Positions 1 through 8,781 of a DNA stretch of 16,314 nucleotides are shown piece by piece. The first letter of the stretch is position 1, and each line of letters begins with the position of its first letter. The translations under genes were made by a program, and so were the position numbers. Origin of the DNA: DASXTB01 sp036505615 (lineage in GTDB: Bacteria; Acidobacteriota; UBA6911; JACQSX01); the NCBI GenBank assembly GCA_036505615.1, contig DASXTB010000269.1, positions 1 to 16,314 on the forward strand. The letters are read 5' to 3'. A model generated the notes under the pieces. That model was not told where the DNA came from. It was given only the letters and a program-made list of their open reading frames with translations, and did no database searches.

Positions 1-336
1 CATCAGAGGAGAGTAAAAAGGGATCTGCTCGCCGCCAACTGTCAACAGAGGATTTGGCTTGTAGCTGGCGATCAGCCTGGCAGCTCGCGCCGCTTCAATC
101 TGATAACGGGAAGTGGCGATAGCCAGGTTGCGTTGAAGTAACAAGGCCTCGCTCTCCGCTAGCGTGAGCCGCCGGGGAATCGGCGGCAAAGCGGCAGGAA
201 CCGGCATATCGGGGTCGGGTTGCGAAAAAACGTATCCGCTAATAGAAAGCAGTAGCACCCACCGGGGCGTAAGAAGCTGTGAAATCCGGGCCGCGACCGT
301 TAGGGAGCGGATCCTCCGACGAGAGTCCGCTTGCAT
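1..336 (-). CDS. TolC-family outer membrane efflux protein, N-terminal part (cut by window edge)
   Basis: The minus strand is open from the left edge to at least position 423 and reads as the start of an outer-membrane efflux (OEP/TolC) protein. A hydrophobic stretch (WVLLLSISGYVFSQ) looks like a signal peptide. It is followed by a Pro-rich linker, then LTLAESEALLLQRN, then IEAARAARLIASYKPNP, the pattern of the first periplasmic helices of TolC-like proteins, and LTVGGEQIPFY, which resembles the first beta-strand region. Such proteins form the outer-membrane channel of tripartite RND or ABC exporters. I chose the ATG at 336 because it puts the signal sequence nearer the N-terminus; an in-frame ATG at 423 would add 29 Arg-rich residues, and neither start has a well-placed ribosome binding site. 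The pump and adaptor genes, if linked, lie beyond the left edge. The family call is fairly secure; the substrate is unknown. Confidence 0.75.
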   Translation of the reverse strand, partial: MQADSRRRIRSLTVAARISQLLTPRWVLLLSISGYVFSQPDPDMPVPAALPPIPRRLTLAESEALLLQRNLAIATSRYQIEAARAARLIASYKPNPLLTVGGEQIPFYSPLM

Positions 337-537
337 ACGCGCGCGTTTTTCACACCTTCTAACCCTTGCGGTCAGCCGTAAATGCTGAGGTGTCAAAGTA
401 GTAAATCGCTTGTTCAATCGCATAAAAGCAAATGTTTGGTTCAAGTCATTACGCAAATGCACAATCAGCGCGCCCCGCCGGATGACAGCGGGCGTGTTCG
501 CAAAAAGTGCTGGGACTAAAGATTAGAATTATCCCGG

Positions 538-1185
538 CTAGAACGATGGGGGACTGCGAGGGCCAGGCCGGATGCTATAGGAAAAGGAAATAAACACCGG
601 TTGCTGCCCTCGGAGGATATGTCTCGCGAGGGAGGACGAAGCTGTGGCGCATAAATTCAGTATTGCCATCTTTGCGCCGTCTCTGAATTGCTGAGGCCAC
701 AGTAGAGCCGGACTCTGGTCTTCGGGCGCATTGCTGGTTTCGCTCTGCGGTGGAGTTGAAATAGAGGGAGTATCGAAGCTGCTCTTTTCCAGACTGCCGT
801 TTTTGCGGCCGTTCCAGATCTCTGGGGAAGCGAGAAAAGCGCGGTCGGTAATGACCAGGTCCGCGCAGCCATCGTGATTGACGTCGGCCACCAAGAGTTG
901 AGGATCGCGTATGGAAGTGACAATCGATCCGCCGTTGGTCCATTTGTCGTGGCCCTGGTTTATCCACAACTCCCATTCACTTCTTGACCGGCTCGTTTTC
1001 CCGACGAGATCCAAATCACCATCACCGTCGACGTCAAGTTGGATTTTGTCGAAGAGCTGCGCGACCGGAGAGACACCGGCTGAATCTACGTGGGCGGTTT
1101 GTCCTGCCGCCAGGGAGGAACAAAGGAGGAATAATGTCAGGAAGAATTCAGAACCAGTTGCAGCTCGCCTGATCATCGCAAGCAT
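538..1185 (-). CDS. Secreted FG-GAP/VCBS-repeat protein, short
   Basis: This reading frame carries a signal peptide (two Arg, then FFLTLFLLCSSLA, likely cleavage near AAG-Q). Two calcium-binding FG-GAP-type motifs follow, DVDGDGDLDLVG and DVNHDGCADLVI, 50 residues apart, separated by WELWINQGHDKWTNGG, typical of FG-GAP blades. FG-GAP repeats form beta-propeller blades in exported or surface proteins. Only two blades are visible, too few for a full propeller, and the last 70 residues show no further repeats, so this may be a truncated relative of a larger protein. The frame extends in-frame to an ATG at 1272 (and one at 1206), but the start at 1185 places the signal peptide correctly; no start has a clear Shine-Dalgarno. 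The gene is divergent from glpK and 202 bases upstream of the TolC-like gene on the same strand. Its function is unknown. Confidence 0.65.
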   Translation of the reverse strand: MLAMIRRAATGSEFFLTLFLLCSSLAAGQTAHVDSAGVSPVAQLFDKIQLDVDGDGDLDLVGKTSRSRSEWELWINQGHDKWTNGGSIVTSIRDPQLLVADVNHDGCADLVITDRAFLASPEIWNGRKNGSLEKSSFDTPSISTPPQSETSNAPEDQSPALLWPQQFRDGAKMAILNLCATASSSLARHILRGQQPVFISFSYSIRPGPRSPPSF

Positions 1186-1389
1186 TGAAAAAATCGTATG
1201 CTCCATAGCCGTGTTAAAGAATCCCGTCACCGCGGATTCAGAGGCCGGCGCTGTAAACTTTTCACATCTCATTGGCTTGTGGTTATGCTACCAGATCTTA
1301 ATGGCCTGTCCAGCAGAAGAACTAAATACCCCTCAAAATGAAAATGGTTTAATCTTCTACGCGAGCAAATCAATAATAATCATCGACAC

Positions 1390-2894
<1,505 letters not shown>

Positions 2895-2898
<4 letters not shown>

Positions 2899-3020
2899 AG
2901 AATGAAGAATTAAGAATGAAAAACTCGTCATATGTTATTCGTCATTGGTGATATGACCGATGACCTGTGACTGGTGACCGATTCTTCATTGTTCATTCTT
3001 AATTCTTCATTCTTAATTTG
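2895..3020. repeat. Heptanucleotide periodic tract with 23-bp perfect inverted repeat
   Basis: Read in steps of seven from 2895 the sequence gives eighteen consecutive heptamers in constant phase. Early units are atgaaga, atgaaga, attaaga, atgaaaa; middle units include attcgtc, attggtg, atatgac, cgatgac, ctgtgac, tggtgac; the last are tcattct, taattct, tcattct, taatttg. The outer blocks are reverse complements: 2898-2920 pairs perfectly with 2992-3014 over 23 bp, leaving a 71-base loop. The tract fills the glpK-glpF gap, starts on the glpK stop codon and ends at the glpF ribosome binding site. It resembles the short tandemly repeated heptanucleotide tracts known from other bacterial intergenic regions. 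The transcript could fold into a long hairpin that alters glpF expression; that role is inference. Confidence 0.85.
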
Positions 3021-3029
3021 AGGACGGTG

Positions 3030-3803
3030 ATGACGAGAAAACTTGCAGGAGAACTTTCAGCGGAATTCCTGGGCACCATGGTCTTGATCGTCCTGGGTGA
3101 CGGAGTGGTTGCCATGGTGGTGTTGTTTGGCAGTGGAATTCCCGGCGAGGTCGTCAAAGGGGGCTATACCAACATCACTCTGGGGTGGGGGCTGGCCGTT
3201 ACCATGGGTATCTACGTGGCAGGCAAGATCAGCGGGGCCCACCTGAACCCCGCGGTGACACTGGCGCTGGCGGTTTTCCGCAAGTTTCCTTGGCAAAAGG
3301 TCTTGCCTTACACGATCTCGCAGCTGCTGGGAGCGCTTGCCGGTGCTTCGCTTGTGTTCCTCAACTATCTACCGGCATTCCGGCGTGTGGACCCGACACT
3401 GAGCAACACTGCCGGAGTTTTCACAACTTTTCCGGCATTTCCTGACCTGCTTTGGCCGGGGCTTGTCGATCAGCTCATTGGCACCGCTATCCTGATGGGA
3501 ATGATTCTAGCGATTACCGATGAACGCAACCAGCCTCCTGGTGCTAATCTGACGCCGCTGCTGATCGGGCTGGTTGTGGTGGCAATCGGTGTCTCCTGGG
3601 GCGGGATGCACGGCTACGCAATCAATCCGGCAAGAGATTTCGGGCCACGGCTGTTCACGGTTCTGGCAGGGTTTAAGAACAACGGCCTGACAGACGGAAA
3701 ACTGATCTTCTGGGTCCCCATTGTCGGACCGATCCTGGGAGCACTGTTGGGAGCTTTGATTTATGATCGCGGTATTAGTCAGTTCTTCCCGAAATCAAAG
3801 TAA
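3030..3803 (+). CDS. glpF: Glycerol facilitator (aquaglyceroporin, MIP family)
   Basis: This is a six-helix inner-membrane channel of the major intrinsic protein family for glycerol entry. Both pore half-helix motifs are present: NPA at Asn73 in GAHLNPAVTLAL and NPA at Asn199 in YAINPARDFGPR. The Asp directly after the second NPAR marks glycerol-conducting members rather than strict water channels. The length of 257 residues is typical. I chose the ATG at 3030 because GAGGA at 3020-3024 is well placed for it; a TTG at 3018 in the same frame would put the start inside the repeat tract without a binding site. The gene lies 131 bases after glpK on the same strand and probably forms one transcription unit with it, with the heptad-repeat tract between them. 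Confidence 0.93.
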   Translation: MTRKLAGELSAEFLGTMVLIVLGDGVVAMVVLFGSGIPGEVVKGGYTNITLGWGLAVTMGIYVAGKISGAHLNPAVTLALAVFRKFPWQKVLPYTISQLLGALAGASLVFLNYLPAFRRVDPTLSNTAGVFTTFPAFPDLLWPGLVDQLIGTAILMGMILAITDERNQPPGANLTPLLIGLVVVAIGVSWGGMHGYAINPARDFGPRLFTVLAGFKNNGLTDGKLIFWVPIVGPILGALLGALIYDRGISQFFPKSK

Positions 3804-3925
3804 ACAAGAACGATTTTGTCGTCCGCCCTTAACCCCAGCATTGTGCATGGCGAACTCTGTTCCAATGACATTATTGAAAACTAAGGTCGAAGTAACACGC
3901 GGTTTCTTGCGCCGTCGTGTCCTTG

Positions 3926-3975
3926 GTGTCCTTTGTGGTTCAATCTTTTTGCACCACTACGGACACAAAGGACAC
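3926..3975. repeat. Inverted repeat gtgtcctttgtg / cacaaaggacac
   Basis: A perfect 12-bp inverted repeat (3926-3937 and 3964-3975) encloses 26 bases containing a run of five T. A competing inner pairing is gtggt (3935-3939) with accac (3953-3957). It sits 120 bases after the glpF stop, where a terminator would be expected, but no T run follows the right arm, so it is not a classical rho-independent terminator. From memory, the word resembles a widely scattered bacterial intergenic repeat; this is not proven here. The rest of the 3804-4067 gap shows no gene. Confidence 0.6.
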
Positions 3976-4067
3976 AGCGGTCATGGGAGTGATCGCGGCG
4001 CGGGCTAAGCGCCGATTCACGTCGGTTTCTCTAAGACTTATGTTATAAGTCCCTCGGGAGACGACAC

Positions 4068-5213
4068 GTGGAGTTTGCTTACACGCAAGACCAGGAGCTG
4101 CTGCGGAAGACTGTCAGGGACTTTGCCCGGCGGGAGATTGCGCCACACTCCTTGGAATGGGACGAATCCCAGCATTTTCCCACTGAGTTGATTCCTAAAC
4201 TTGCAGACTTGGGATTGATGGGGATAATTTTTCCCGAAGAATACGATGGGGCAGGGCTGGGATACGTCGAATACGTGATAGCCATCGAGGAGCTTTCACG
4301 CGTGGATGGCTCGGTGGGGCTTTCCGTCGCCGGACACAACTCGCTTTGCTGCAACCATCTTTTTTTGTTCGGCACCGAGCAGCAGAAAAAAAAATACCTG
4401 GCGCCGCTGGCCTCCGGCAGCAAGCTTGGAGCCTGGGCCTTGACAGAACCTTCGTCAGGAAGCGACGCGGCTGGGTTGCGAACTAGCGCGGTCAGGGAAG
4501 GTGGAGACTGGGTGCTTCGAGGTTCGAAGAACTTTACCACGCACGGAACCTACGGCGACATCTTCGTAGTGATGGCATCCACCGATCCGGAGCAGAAGAA
4601 CCATGGAATCACGGCCTTCATTATTGAGAAGGGAACTGCGGGCCTGGTCTCCGGCAAGAAGGAGAACAAACTCGGTTGTCGTGCCAGTGACACGGCGTCT
4701 CTAATCCTGGAAGAGTGCCGAGTGCCGAAAGAAAACGTGCTGGGTAGAGTGGGCGAAGGATTCACTGATGCGTTGACGGTGCTCGACGGTGGCCGCATTT
4801 CCATTGCCGCCATGGCAGTGGGGATTGCGCAGGGTGCCCTCGATTGTGCGGTCAAATACGCCCAGGAGCGAGAACAATTCGGCAAGCCGATTTCAGAATT
4901 CCAGGGTGTGCAGTTTAAGCTGGCCGAAATGGAAGCGCGCACCCAAGCAGCCCGGTGGCTCACCTATCGAGCCGCTTGGTTGAAGGACCAGGGGAAAAGA
5001 ATCCCTAAGGAATCATCGACAGCCAAGTACTGTGCTTCGGAGGCCGCCGTCTGGGTCTGCGAGCAGGCGGTCCAAATCCATGGAGGTTACGGTTATATTA
5101 AGGATTATCCGGCCGAAAAGTACTGGCGTGATTCGAAGTTGTGTACCATCGGCGAAGGAACGAGCGAGATTCAGAAGATTGTGATTGCAAGAGAACTGCT
5201 GCGGAATACTTAA
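4068..5213 (+). CDS. Acyl-CoA dehydrogenase (short-chain / butyryl-CoA type)
   Basis: This 381-residue FAD enzyme introduces a trans-2 double bond into an acyl-CoA and passes electrons to electron-transfer flavoprotein. The N-terminal helical domain begins MEFAYTQDQELLRKTVRDFA. The first family signature, ALTEPSSGSDAAG, spans about 124-136. The second region, QIHGGYGYIKDYPAEKYWRD, lies near 337-356. Glu363 in IGEGTSEIQK occupies the catalytic-base position of short- and medium-chain enzymes, which argues against the isovaleryl or long-chain classes that place it elsewhere. Translation starts at a GTG with GGGAG (4056-4060) seven bases upstream. The following meaB and mce genes make breakdown of short or branched acyl-CoAs toward propionyl-CoA plausible, but chain-length preference cannot be read from the sequence. 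A 9-bp hairpin with one bulge overlaps the stop codon. Confidence 0.92.
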   Translation: MEFAYTQDQELLRKTVRDFARREIAPHSLEWDESQHFPTELIPKLADLGLMGIIFPEEYDGAGLGYVEYVIAIEELSRVDGSVGLSVAGHNSLCCNHLFLFGTEQQKKKYLAPLASGSKLGAWALTEPSSGSDAAGLRTSAVREGGDWVLRGSKNFTTHGTYGDIFVVMASTDPEQKNHGITAFIIEKGTAGLVSGKKENKLGCRASDTASLILEECRVPKENVLGRVGEGFTDALTVLDGGRISIAAMAVGIAQGALDCAVKYAQEREQFGKPISEFQGVQFKLAEMEARTQAARWLTYRAAWLKDQGKRIPKESSTAKYCASEAAVWVCEQAVQIHGGYGYIKDYPAEKYWRDSKLCTIGEGTSEIQKIVIARELLRNT

Positions 5214-5240
5214 GGTTGTGTTTGCTTATTCACAAACCTT
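5212..5240 (+). other. Hairpin overlapping the acyl-CoA dehydrogenase stop codon
   Basis: AAGGTTGTG (5212-5220) pairs with CACAAACCTT (5231-5240) with one bulged A and a ten-base AT-rich loop. The left arm includes the last two bases of the TAA stop. No T run follows, so it is at most a processing or weak termination signal. Confidence 0.45.
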
Positions 5241-5307
5241 CGCCGCAGACCTAGCGGGGCAGGGCGGCAACCAAATATTGCACTGGCGGCCCAAGCAGCA
5301 GACTGGA

Positions 5308-5370
5308 GACGCCGAAGGCGTCAGATAGAATAGCCGGGGGCAGAGCGCGCGTTTTGCGCGGCGCCCCCGG
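5308..5370. repeat. Double-hairpin intergenic element upstream of meaB
   Basis: Two adjacent stem-loops are joined by an 11-base linker, agatagaatag. The first is GACGCC-GAA-GGCGTC (5308-5322). The second pairs CCGGGGGC (5334-5341) with GCCCCCGG (5363-5370) around a GC-rich arm in which gcgc words can pair further. The element ends 20 bases before the meaB start. From memory, a short GAA-loop hairpin, then an A-rich linker with 'aatag', then a G-rich hairpin is a scattered intergenic repeat layout in Acidobacteria and Planctomycetes; I cannot verify this without a search. It could act as a terminator or attenuator between the acyl-CoA dehydrogenase and meaB, or be a REP-like element. Confidence 0.65.
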
Positions 5371-5390
5371 TCTGCGACACCCATCAACTA

Positions 5391-6344
5391 ATGCCGAAAC
5401 AAACAAGTCTAACTGACGAAGTGCTGAAGGGAAATACGCGGGCCATTGCCCGGGCTATCACGTCGGTTGAAAATGGCACTCCTCAGTCGGCGGATCTGCT
5501 GAAGGCCTTATTTGCGCATTCGGGGAATGCCTATATAGTCGGTGTCACCGGGGCTCCGGGAACGGGGAAAAGCTCGCTGGTCGATCGTCTGGCCGAATAC
5601 TATCGTGGCCGGCAAAAGCGCGTCGGGATCATCGCTGTGGATCCGACCAGCCCCTTCACCGGTGGCGCTATTCTGGGCGACCGGATACGCATGCAGGCAC
5701 GCAGCACCGATCCGGGAATTTTCATTCGCAGCATGGCGACGCGAGGCAGGCTGGGCGGATTAAGCAGCGCTACCGATGATGTGGCGCTGATTTTGGATGC
5801 GGCGGGATTCGAAATGATCCTGATCGAGACAGTTGGCGCCGGTCAGGACGAGGTGGACATAGTTCGCACGGCAGACGTCACTCTGGTTGTTCTGGTTCCC
5901 GGCTTGGGCGACGAAATACAGACCATCAAAGCAGGTCTGATGGAGATCGGTGACATTTTTGTATTGAATAAGTCCGACCGTGAAGGCACCGATAAGATAG
6001 AACGTCAGCTTCAATCTATGCTGTTGACCACCCGGCGGCCTGATGGCTGGGAGGTGCGGCTGGTCAAGACCATCGCCACGCAAAACGCCGGAATCGCGCA
6101 GTTGACGGATGCGATTGATAGTTTTCGATCCCACCAAACCCGCGACATCAAGCAGCGTCGAGCGGAGAAAGAGGAACTGAAGCTGATGACTTTGCTATTG
6201 CGCAGGCTGGGAGAGAAGATCGAGCCTTTGGTGGCTAAAGAGCGCATGCGCAGTTATGCCGCCCAGATTCTTGAAAAGCAAAGGGACCCTTATTCCATCA
6301 CGGAAGAGATCTTGGCTTCGGTAGATATTAAGAAAGTATCGTGA
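5391..6344 (+). CDS. meaB: MeaB/ArgK-type GTPase, methylmalonyl-CoA mutase chaperone
   Basis: MeaB is a G3E-family P-loop GTPase that guards loading and reactivation of the B12 cofactor of methylmalonyl-CoA mutase or related acyl-CoA mutases. The P-loop is GAPGTGKSS (54-62, Lys60). The strongly family-specific segment DPTSPFTGGAILGDRIRM spans 84-101. The switch/Walker B region is ETVGAGQDE (146-154), and NKSD (193-196) is the guanine-specificity motif. The C-terminal helical arm used for dimerisation is present; 317 residues is normal. The ATG at 5391 has no strong Shine-Dalgarno and sits 20 bases after a double hairpin. Its last four bases overlap the epimerase gene, indicating translational coupling. 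The mutase subunits are not in the window. The old 'LAO/AO transport ATPase (ArgK)' name for this family is misleading. Confidence 0.93.
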   Translation: MPKQTSLTDEVLKGNTRAIARAITSVENGTPQSADLLKALFAHSGNAYIVGVTGAPGTGKSSLVDRLAEYYRGRQKRVGIIAVDPTSPFTGGAILGDRIRMQARSTDPGIFIRSMATRGRLGGLSSATDDVALILDAAGFEMILIETVGAGQDEVDIVRTADVTLVVLVPGLGDEIQTIKAGLMEIGDIFVLNKSDREGTDKIERQLQSMLLTTRRPDGWEVRLVKTIATQNAGIAQLTDAIDSFRSHQTRDIKQRRAEKEELKLMTLLLRRLGEKIEPLVAKERMRSYAAQILEKQRDPYSITEEILASVDIKKVS

Positions 6345-6769
6345 TAAAGAAAATCGATCATCTCGCGCTGGCGATTCGGTCTATCGAAGCTTCCAGGAAG
6401 TTTTTTAATTCGGTCCTGGGGTTGGAACTGGAAGCGATAGAAAACGTAGAAGACCAGGGAGTGAAAGTGGGCATGTTGAAAGTTGGCGATGCATACATCG
6501 AGCTTTTAGAGGCAACTTCTCCGGAATCGCCGGTAGCCCGGTTCATCGAAAAGCGAGGAGAGGGATTCCATCACCTCACCCTGGAGGTCGACGATATTGA
6601 CGCGGAGTTGGGACGTTTGAGAACGATGGGGGTGAAATTGATCGACGAACGGGCACGACTGGGCGCGAGAGGAAGCCGCATCGCATTTATTCATCCGCAA
6701 TCGACTGGAGGGATCTTGATTGAGCTATGCCAGCAGCCCATGCGTGTGTCGAGAGAGGATGGAAAGTGA
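6341..6769 (+). CDS. mce: Methylmalonyl-CoA epimerase
   Basis: This 142-residue VOC-superfamily metalloenzyme interconverts (S)- and (R)-methylmalonyl-CoA, between propionyl-CoA carboxylase and the B12-dependent mutase. The two beta-alpha-beta-beta-beta modules are visible. Candidate metal ligands are His7 (KIDHLALA), Glu54 (AYIELLE), His77 or His78 (GFHHLTLEV) and Glu128 (GILIELCQ). HPQSTGGILIEL is a strong family hallmark. Translation starts at GTG 6341 inside the meaB stop region (GTGA overlap), so expression is probably coupled to meaB. Just after the stop the sequence becomes a run of 11-bp repeats. Confidence 0.92.
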   Translation: MIKKIDHLALAIRSIEASRKFFNSVLGLELEAIENVEDQGVKVGMLKVGDAYIELLEATSPESPVARFIEKRGEGFHHLTLEVDDIDAELGRLRTMGVKLIDERARLGARGSRIAFIHPQSTGGILIELCQQPMRVSREDGK

Positions 6770-6775
6770 GAAGGT

Positions 6776-6830
6776 ATGAAGAGGATATGAAGGAGATATG
6801 AAAAGGATATGAAGAGGATATAAACCAGAT
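6776..6830. repeat. Five tandem 11-bp purine-rich units (atgaagaggat)
   Basis: Five consecutive 11-mers start seven bases after the mce stop: atgaagaggat, atgaaggagat, atgaaaaggat, atgaagaggat, ataaaccagat. The first and fourth are identical. The purine-rich strand is the coding strand. The block is partly complementary to the pyrimidine-rich tract at 6891-6967; the best arm is agaggatataaa (6813-6824) against tttatatcctct (6888-6899), 12 bp perfect. Confidence 0.8.
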
Positions 6831-6890
6831 GAAACGATATGGAGAGGCATAATCAGGGATTAGCGTGATCACGAAAATATTTTCACCTTT

Positions 6891-6967
6891 ATATCCTCTA
6901 ATATCCCCCCATATCCTCTATATCCTCTAATATCTAATATCCTCTAACATCTTCTAATTATCTTCTA
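6891..6967. repeat. Pyrimidine-rich tandem tract, ~10-bp period (atatcctcta)
   Basis: Units read atatcctcta, atatcccccc, atatcctcta, tatcctcta, atatcta, atatcctcta, acatcttcta, attatcttcta. Most are exactly 10 bp, against 11 bp in the facing block at 6776-6830. Both periods are near one helical turn. Together the two blocks form a large imperfect inverted repeat with a central spacer containing the palindrome gtgatcac. The region separates mce from the MBL-fold gene and shows no coding potential. Confidence 0.8.
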
Positions 6968-7012
6968 TATCCTTTTTTACACTAATCTCCGCAGCACAAT
7001 TCGGGTCTCTCG

Positions 7013-7867
7013 ATGACTTTGACAACCCCTTACACTTTTCAGATGGGAGACTGGAAGCTCCATCTGTTGAGCGATGGCCGCTTCTGGCTCGACGGAGGGG
7101 CGATGTTTGGAGTCATACCCAAGGTCCTCTGGTCGCGCGTCATCCAATCTGATGAGAAAAACCGGATTCCACTTGGCCTCAACAGTCTTCTCATTCAGAC
7201 GCCCGAGAAGACTGTTTTGGTCGATACGGGGATTGGCGCCAAGGAAGATGCCAAGTTTCGAGACATCTTTCGCATCGATCAGGGCAGTACGCTTATATCG
7301 CAACTCGAGGCTGTTGGAGTGGCTGCGGAGGATATAGACTGCGTCATCAATACCCACCTCCATTTTGATCACTGTGGCGGAAACACGATGATTGCAGGCG
7401 ATCAAATACGTCCCACCTTTGCCCGAGCCACTTATCTTGTGCAGAGAGGAGAAATGGAAGCGGCCCGGTTTCCGAATGAACGGAGCCGAGCGAGCTACCT
7501 GGCAAAGAACTGGGAAAGCATCGGCGCCAGCTTTGAACTTTTGGATGGAGATGCCGAATTGTTGCCTGGAATTTCGGTCTTCGTCACACCCGGCCACACG
7601 GCCCACCACCAATCGGTTCGAGTTGAGCGGGCAGGGAAGGTGCTGGTTTTCCTGGCCGACATTATGCCCACGGTCAACCACATCGCGCTTCCCTGGATCA
7701 TGGGTTTCGATCTCTACCCGGTCACTACTCTGGCAACGAAAAAGAAGTTGCTGCCGCGTATGGCAGAAGAGAATTGGCTGTTGGTTTTCGAGCACGAAGC
7801 CTTTCGGCCTGTGGGAAGAGTATATCGGGATGGGGACAAATATCTCTTTAAGGAAGAAGCTGATTAA
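7013..7867 (+). CDS. MBL-fold metallo-hydrolase (lactonase-like)
   Basis: This is a 284-residue zinc-dependent hydrolase of the metallo-beta-lactamase superfamily. The metal site is complete: H115-x-H117-x-D119-H120 in NTHLHFDHCGGN, His195 in TPGHTAHHQ, Asp216 in FLADIMP and His261 in VFEHEAF. Substrate loops vary in this superfamily; the layout, with SLLIQTPEKTVLVDTGIG before the motif, resembles the AHL-lactonase/quorum-quenching-like branch. The substrate cannot be assigned. There is no signal peptide, so it should be cytoplasmic. The ATG at 7013 lacks a clear ribosome binding site; another in-frame ATG is at 7043. Methylthioadenosine phosphorylase follows 44 bases later on the same strand, so they may be co-transcribed. 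Confidence 0.85.
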   Translation: MTLTTPYTFQMGDWKLHLLSDGRFWLDGGAMFGVIPKVLWSRVIQSDEKNRIPLGLNSLLIQTPEKTVLVDTGIGAKEDAKFRDIFRIDQGSTLISQLEAVGVAAEDIDCVINTHLHFDHCGGNTMIAGDQIRPTFARATYLVQRGEMEAARFPNERSRASYLAKNWESIGASFELLDGDAELLPGISVFVTPGHTAHHQSVRVERAGKVLVFLADIMPTVNHIALPWIMGFDLYPVTTLATKKKLLPRMAEENWLLVFEHEAFRPVGRVYRDGDKYLFKEEAD

Positions 7868-7911
7868 GGACATGCGATTTGCGGGCGCGTAGATAGAAGA
7901 GGAGCAGCAGT

Positions 7912-8778
7912 ATGGCTGAGGCTGAAATCGGAGTCATCGGGGGAAGCGGGTTGTATAGAATGGAAGGTTTGGAGGAATTGGAAGAGTATGCCGTATCTAC
8001 TCCGTTTGGGGACCCCTCAGATAAATATGTTCTCGGCAACCTGGGTGGCCGGAAAGTGGCATTTCTGGCCCGGCACGGACGAGGCCATCGAGTGCTCCCG
8101 TCGGAGCTGAATTTTCGGGCCAACATTTACGGCTTCAAGATCCTGGGCGTAAGTCGAATTCTTTCTGCCAGCGCCGTCGGCTCCATGAAAATCGAGCATA
8201 AGCCACTCGACATTGTGCTGCCTGATCAGTTTATCGATCGCACCTATGCGCGCAAATCGACATTCTTCGGAGATGGACTTGCCGCCCATGTCTCCATGGC
8301 CGACCCGGTGTGTTGGGAGCTCTCCGACATCATTGAGAAGGCCGCCCGGAGCATTCACTTGCCCGTCAAACGCGGCGGAACGTATGTCTGCATCGAAGGC
8401 CCGCAGTTTTCAACGCGCGCCGAGTCTTTTCTCTATCGCAGTTGGGGTGTGGACTTGATCGGCATGACGAATTTACAGGAAGCCAAGCTGGCCCGCGAAG
8501 CGGAAATCTGCTATTGCACCATCGCCCTGGTTACCGATTACGATTGTTGGCATAAAGAAGAGGAACCGGTTACGGCAGACATGGTGCTGAAATACCTGAA
8601 ACAAAATGCGGCCAATGCGCAGAAGCTGATAGCGGCCAGCGTTGCCGAGATACCGCGCCAATCCCGTTGCGACTGCCAGAACGCGCTGCGGTATGCAATT
8701 CTGACGGAGCGTAAGCTGATCCCCGGCGAGACACAGACCAGGCTGGAACTGATCTTGAAAAAGTACCTGGAGCAATGA
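7912..8778 (+). CDS. mtnP: S-methyl-5'-thioadenosine phosphorylase
   Basis: MtnP cleaves methylthioadenosine with phosphate to adenine and 5-methylthioribose 1-phosphate, the entry to methionine salvage. Phosphate-binding and core motifs are GVIGGSGLY (7-15), ARHGRGHRVLP (53-63), SASAVGSM (85-92) and EGPQFSTRAE (162-171). The base-binding region IGMTNLQEAKLAREAE (183-198) carries the MTN triplet expected of methylthioadenosine enzymes, and TDYDCW (208-213) holds the Asp residues that recognise a 6-amino purine. Length (288) is normal. GAAGAGGAG at 7896-7904 is well placed, seven bases before the ATG. The next gene starts three bases after the stop. No isomerase or other salvage genes are in the window, so the fate of methylthioribose 1-phosphate is not shown here. 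Confidence 0.92.
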   Translation: MAEAEIGVIGGSGLYRMEGLEELEEYAVSTPFGDPSDKYVLGNLGGRKVAFLARHGRGHRVLPSELNFRANIYGFKILGVSRILSASAVGSMKIEHKPLDIVLPDQFIDRTYARKSTFFGDGLAAHVSMADPVCWELSDIIEKAARSIHLPVKRGGTYVCIEGPQFSTRAESFLYRSWGVDLIGMTNLQEAKLAREAEICYCTIALVTDYDCWHKEEEPVTADMVLKYLKQNAANAQKLIAASVAEIPRQSRCDCQNALRYAILTERKLIPGETQTRLELILKKYLEQ

Positions 8779-8781
8779 GCG

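Noticed and set aside
3763..4008. 81-codon reading frame after glpF
   Set aside because: It starts inside glpF and reads through the inverted repeat; low-complexity translation with no homology visible.
6977..7873. 298-codon minus-strand reading frame opposite the MBL-fold gene
   Set aside because: It is antisense to a gene with a complete metal site; no family features in the translation.
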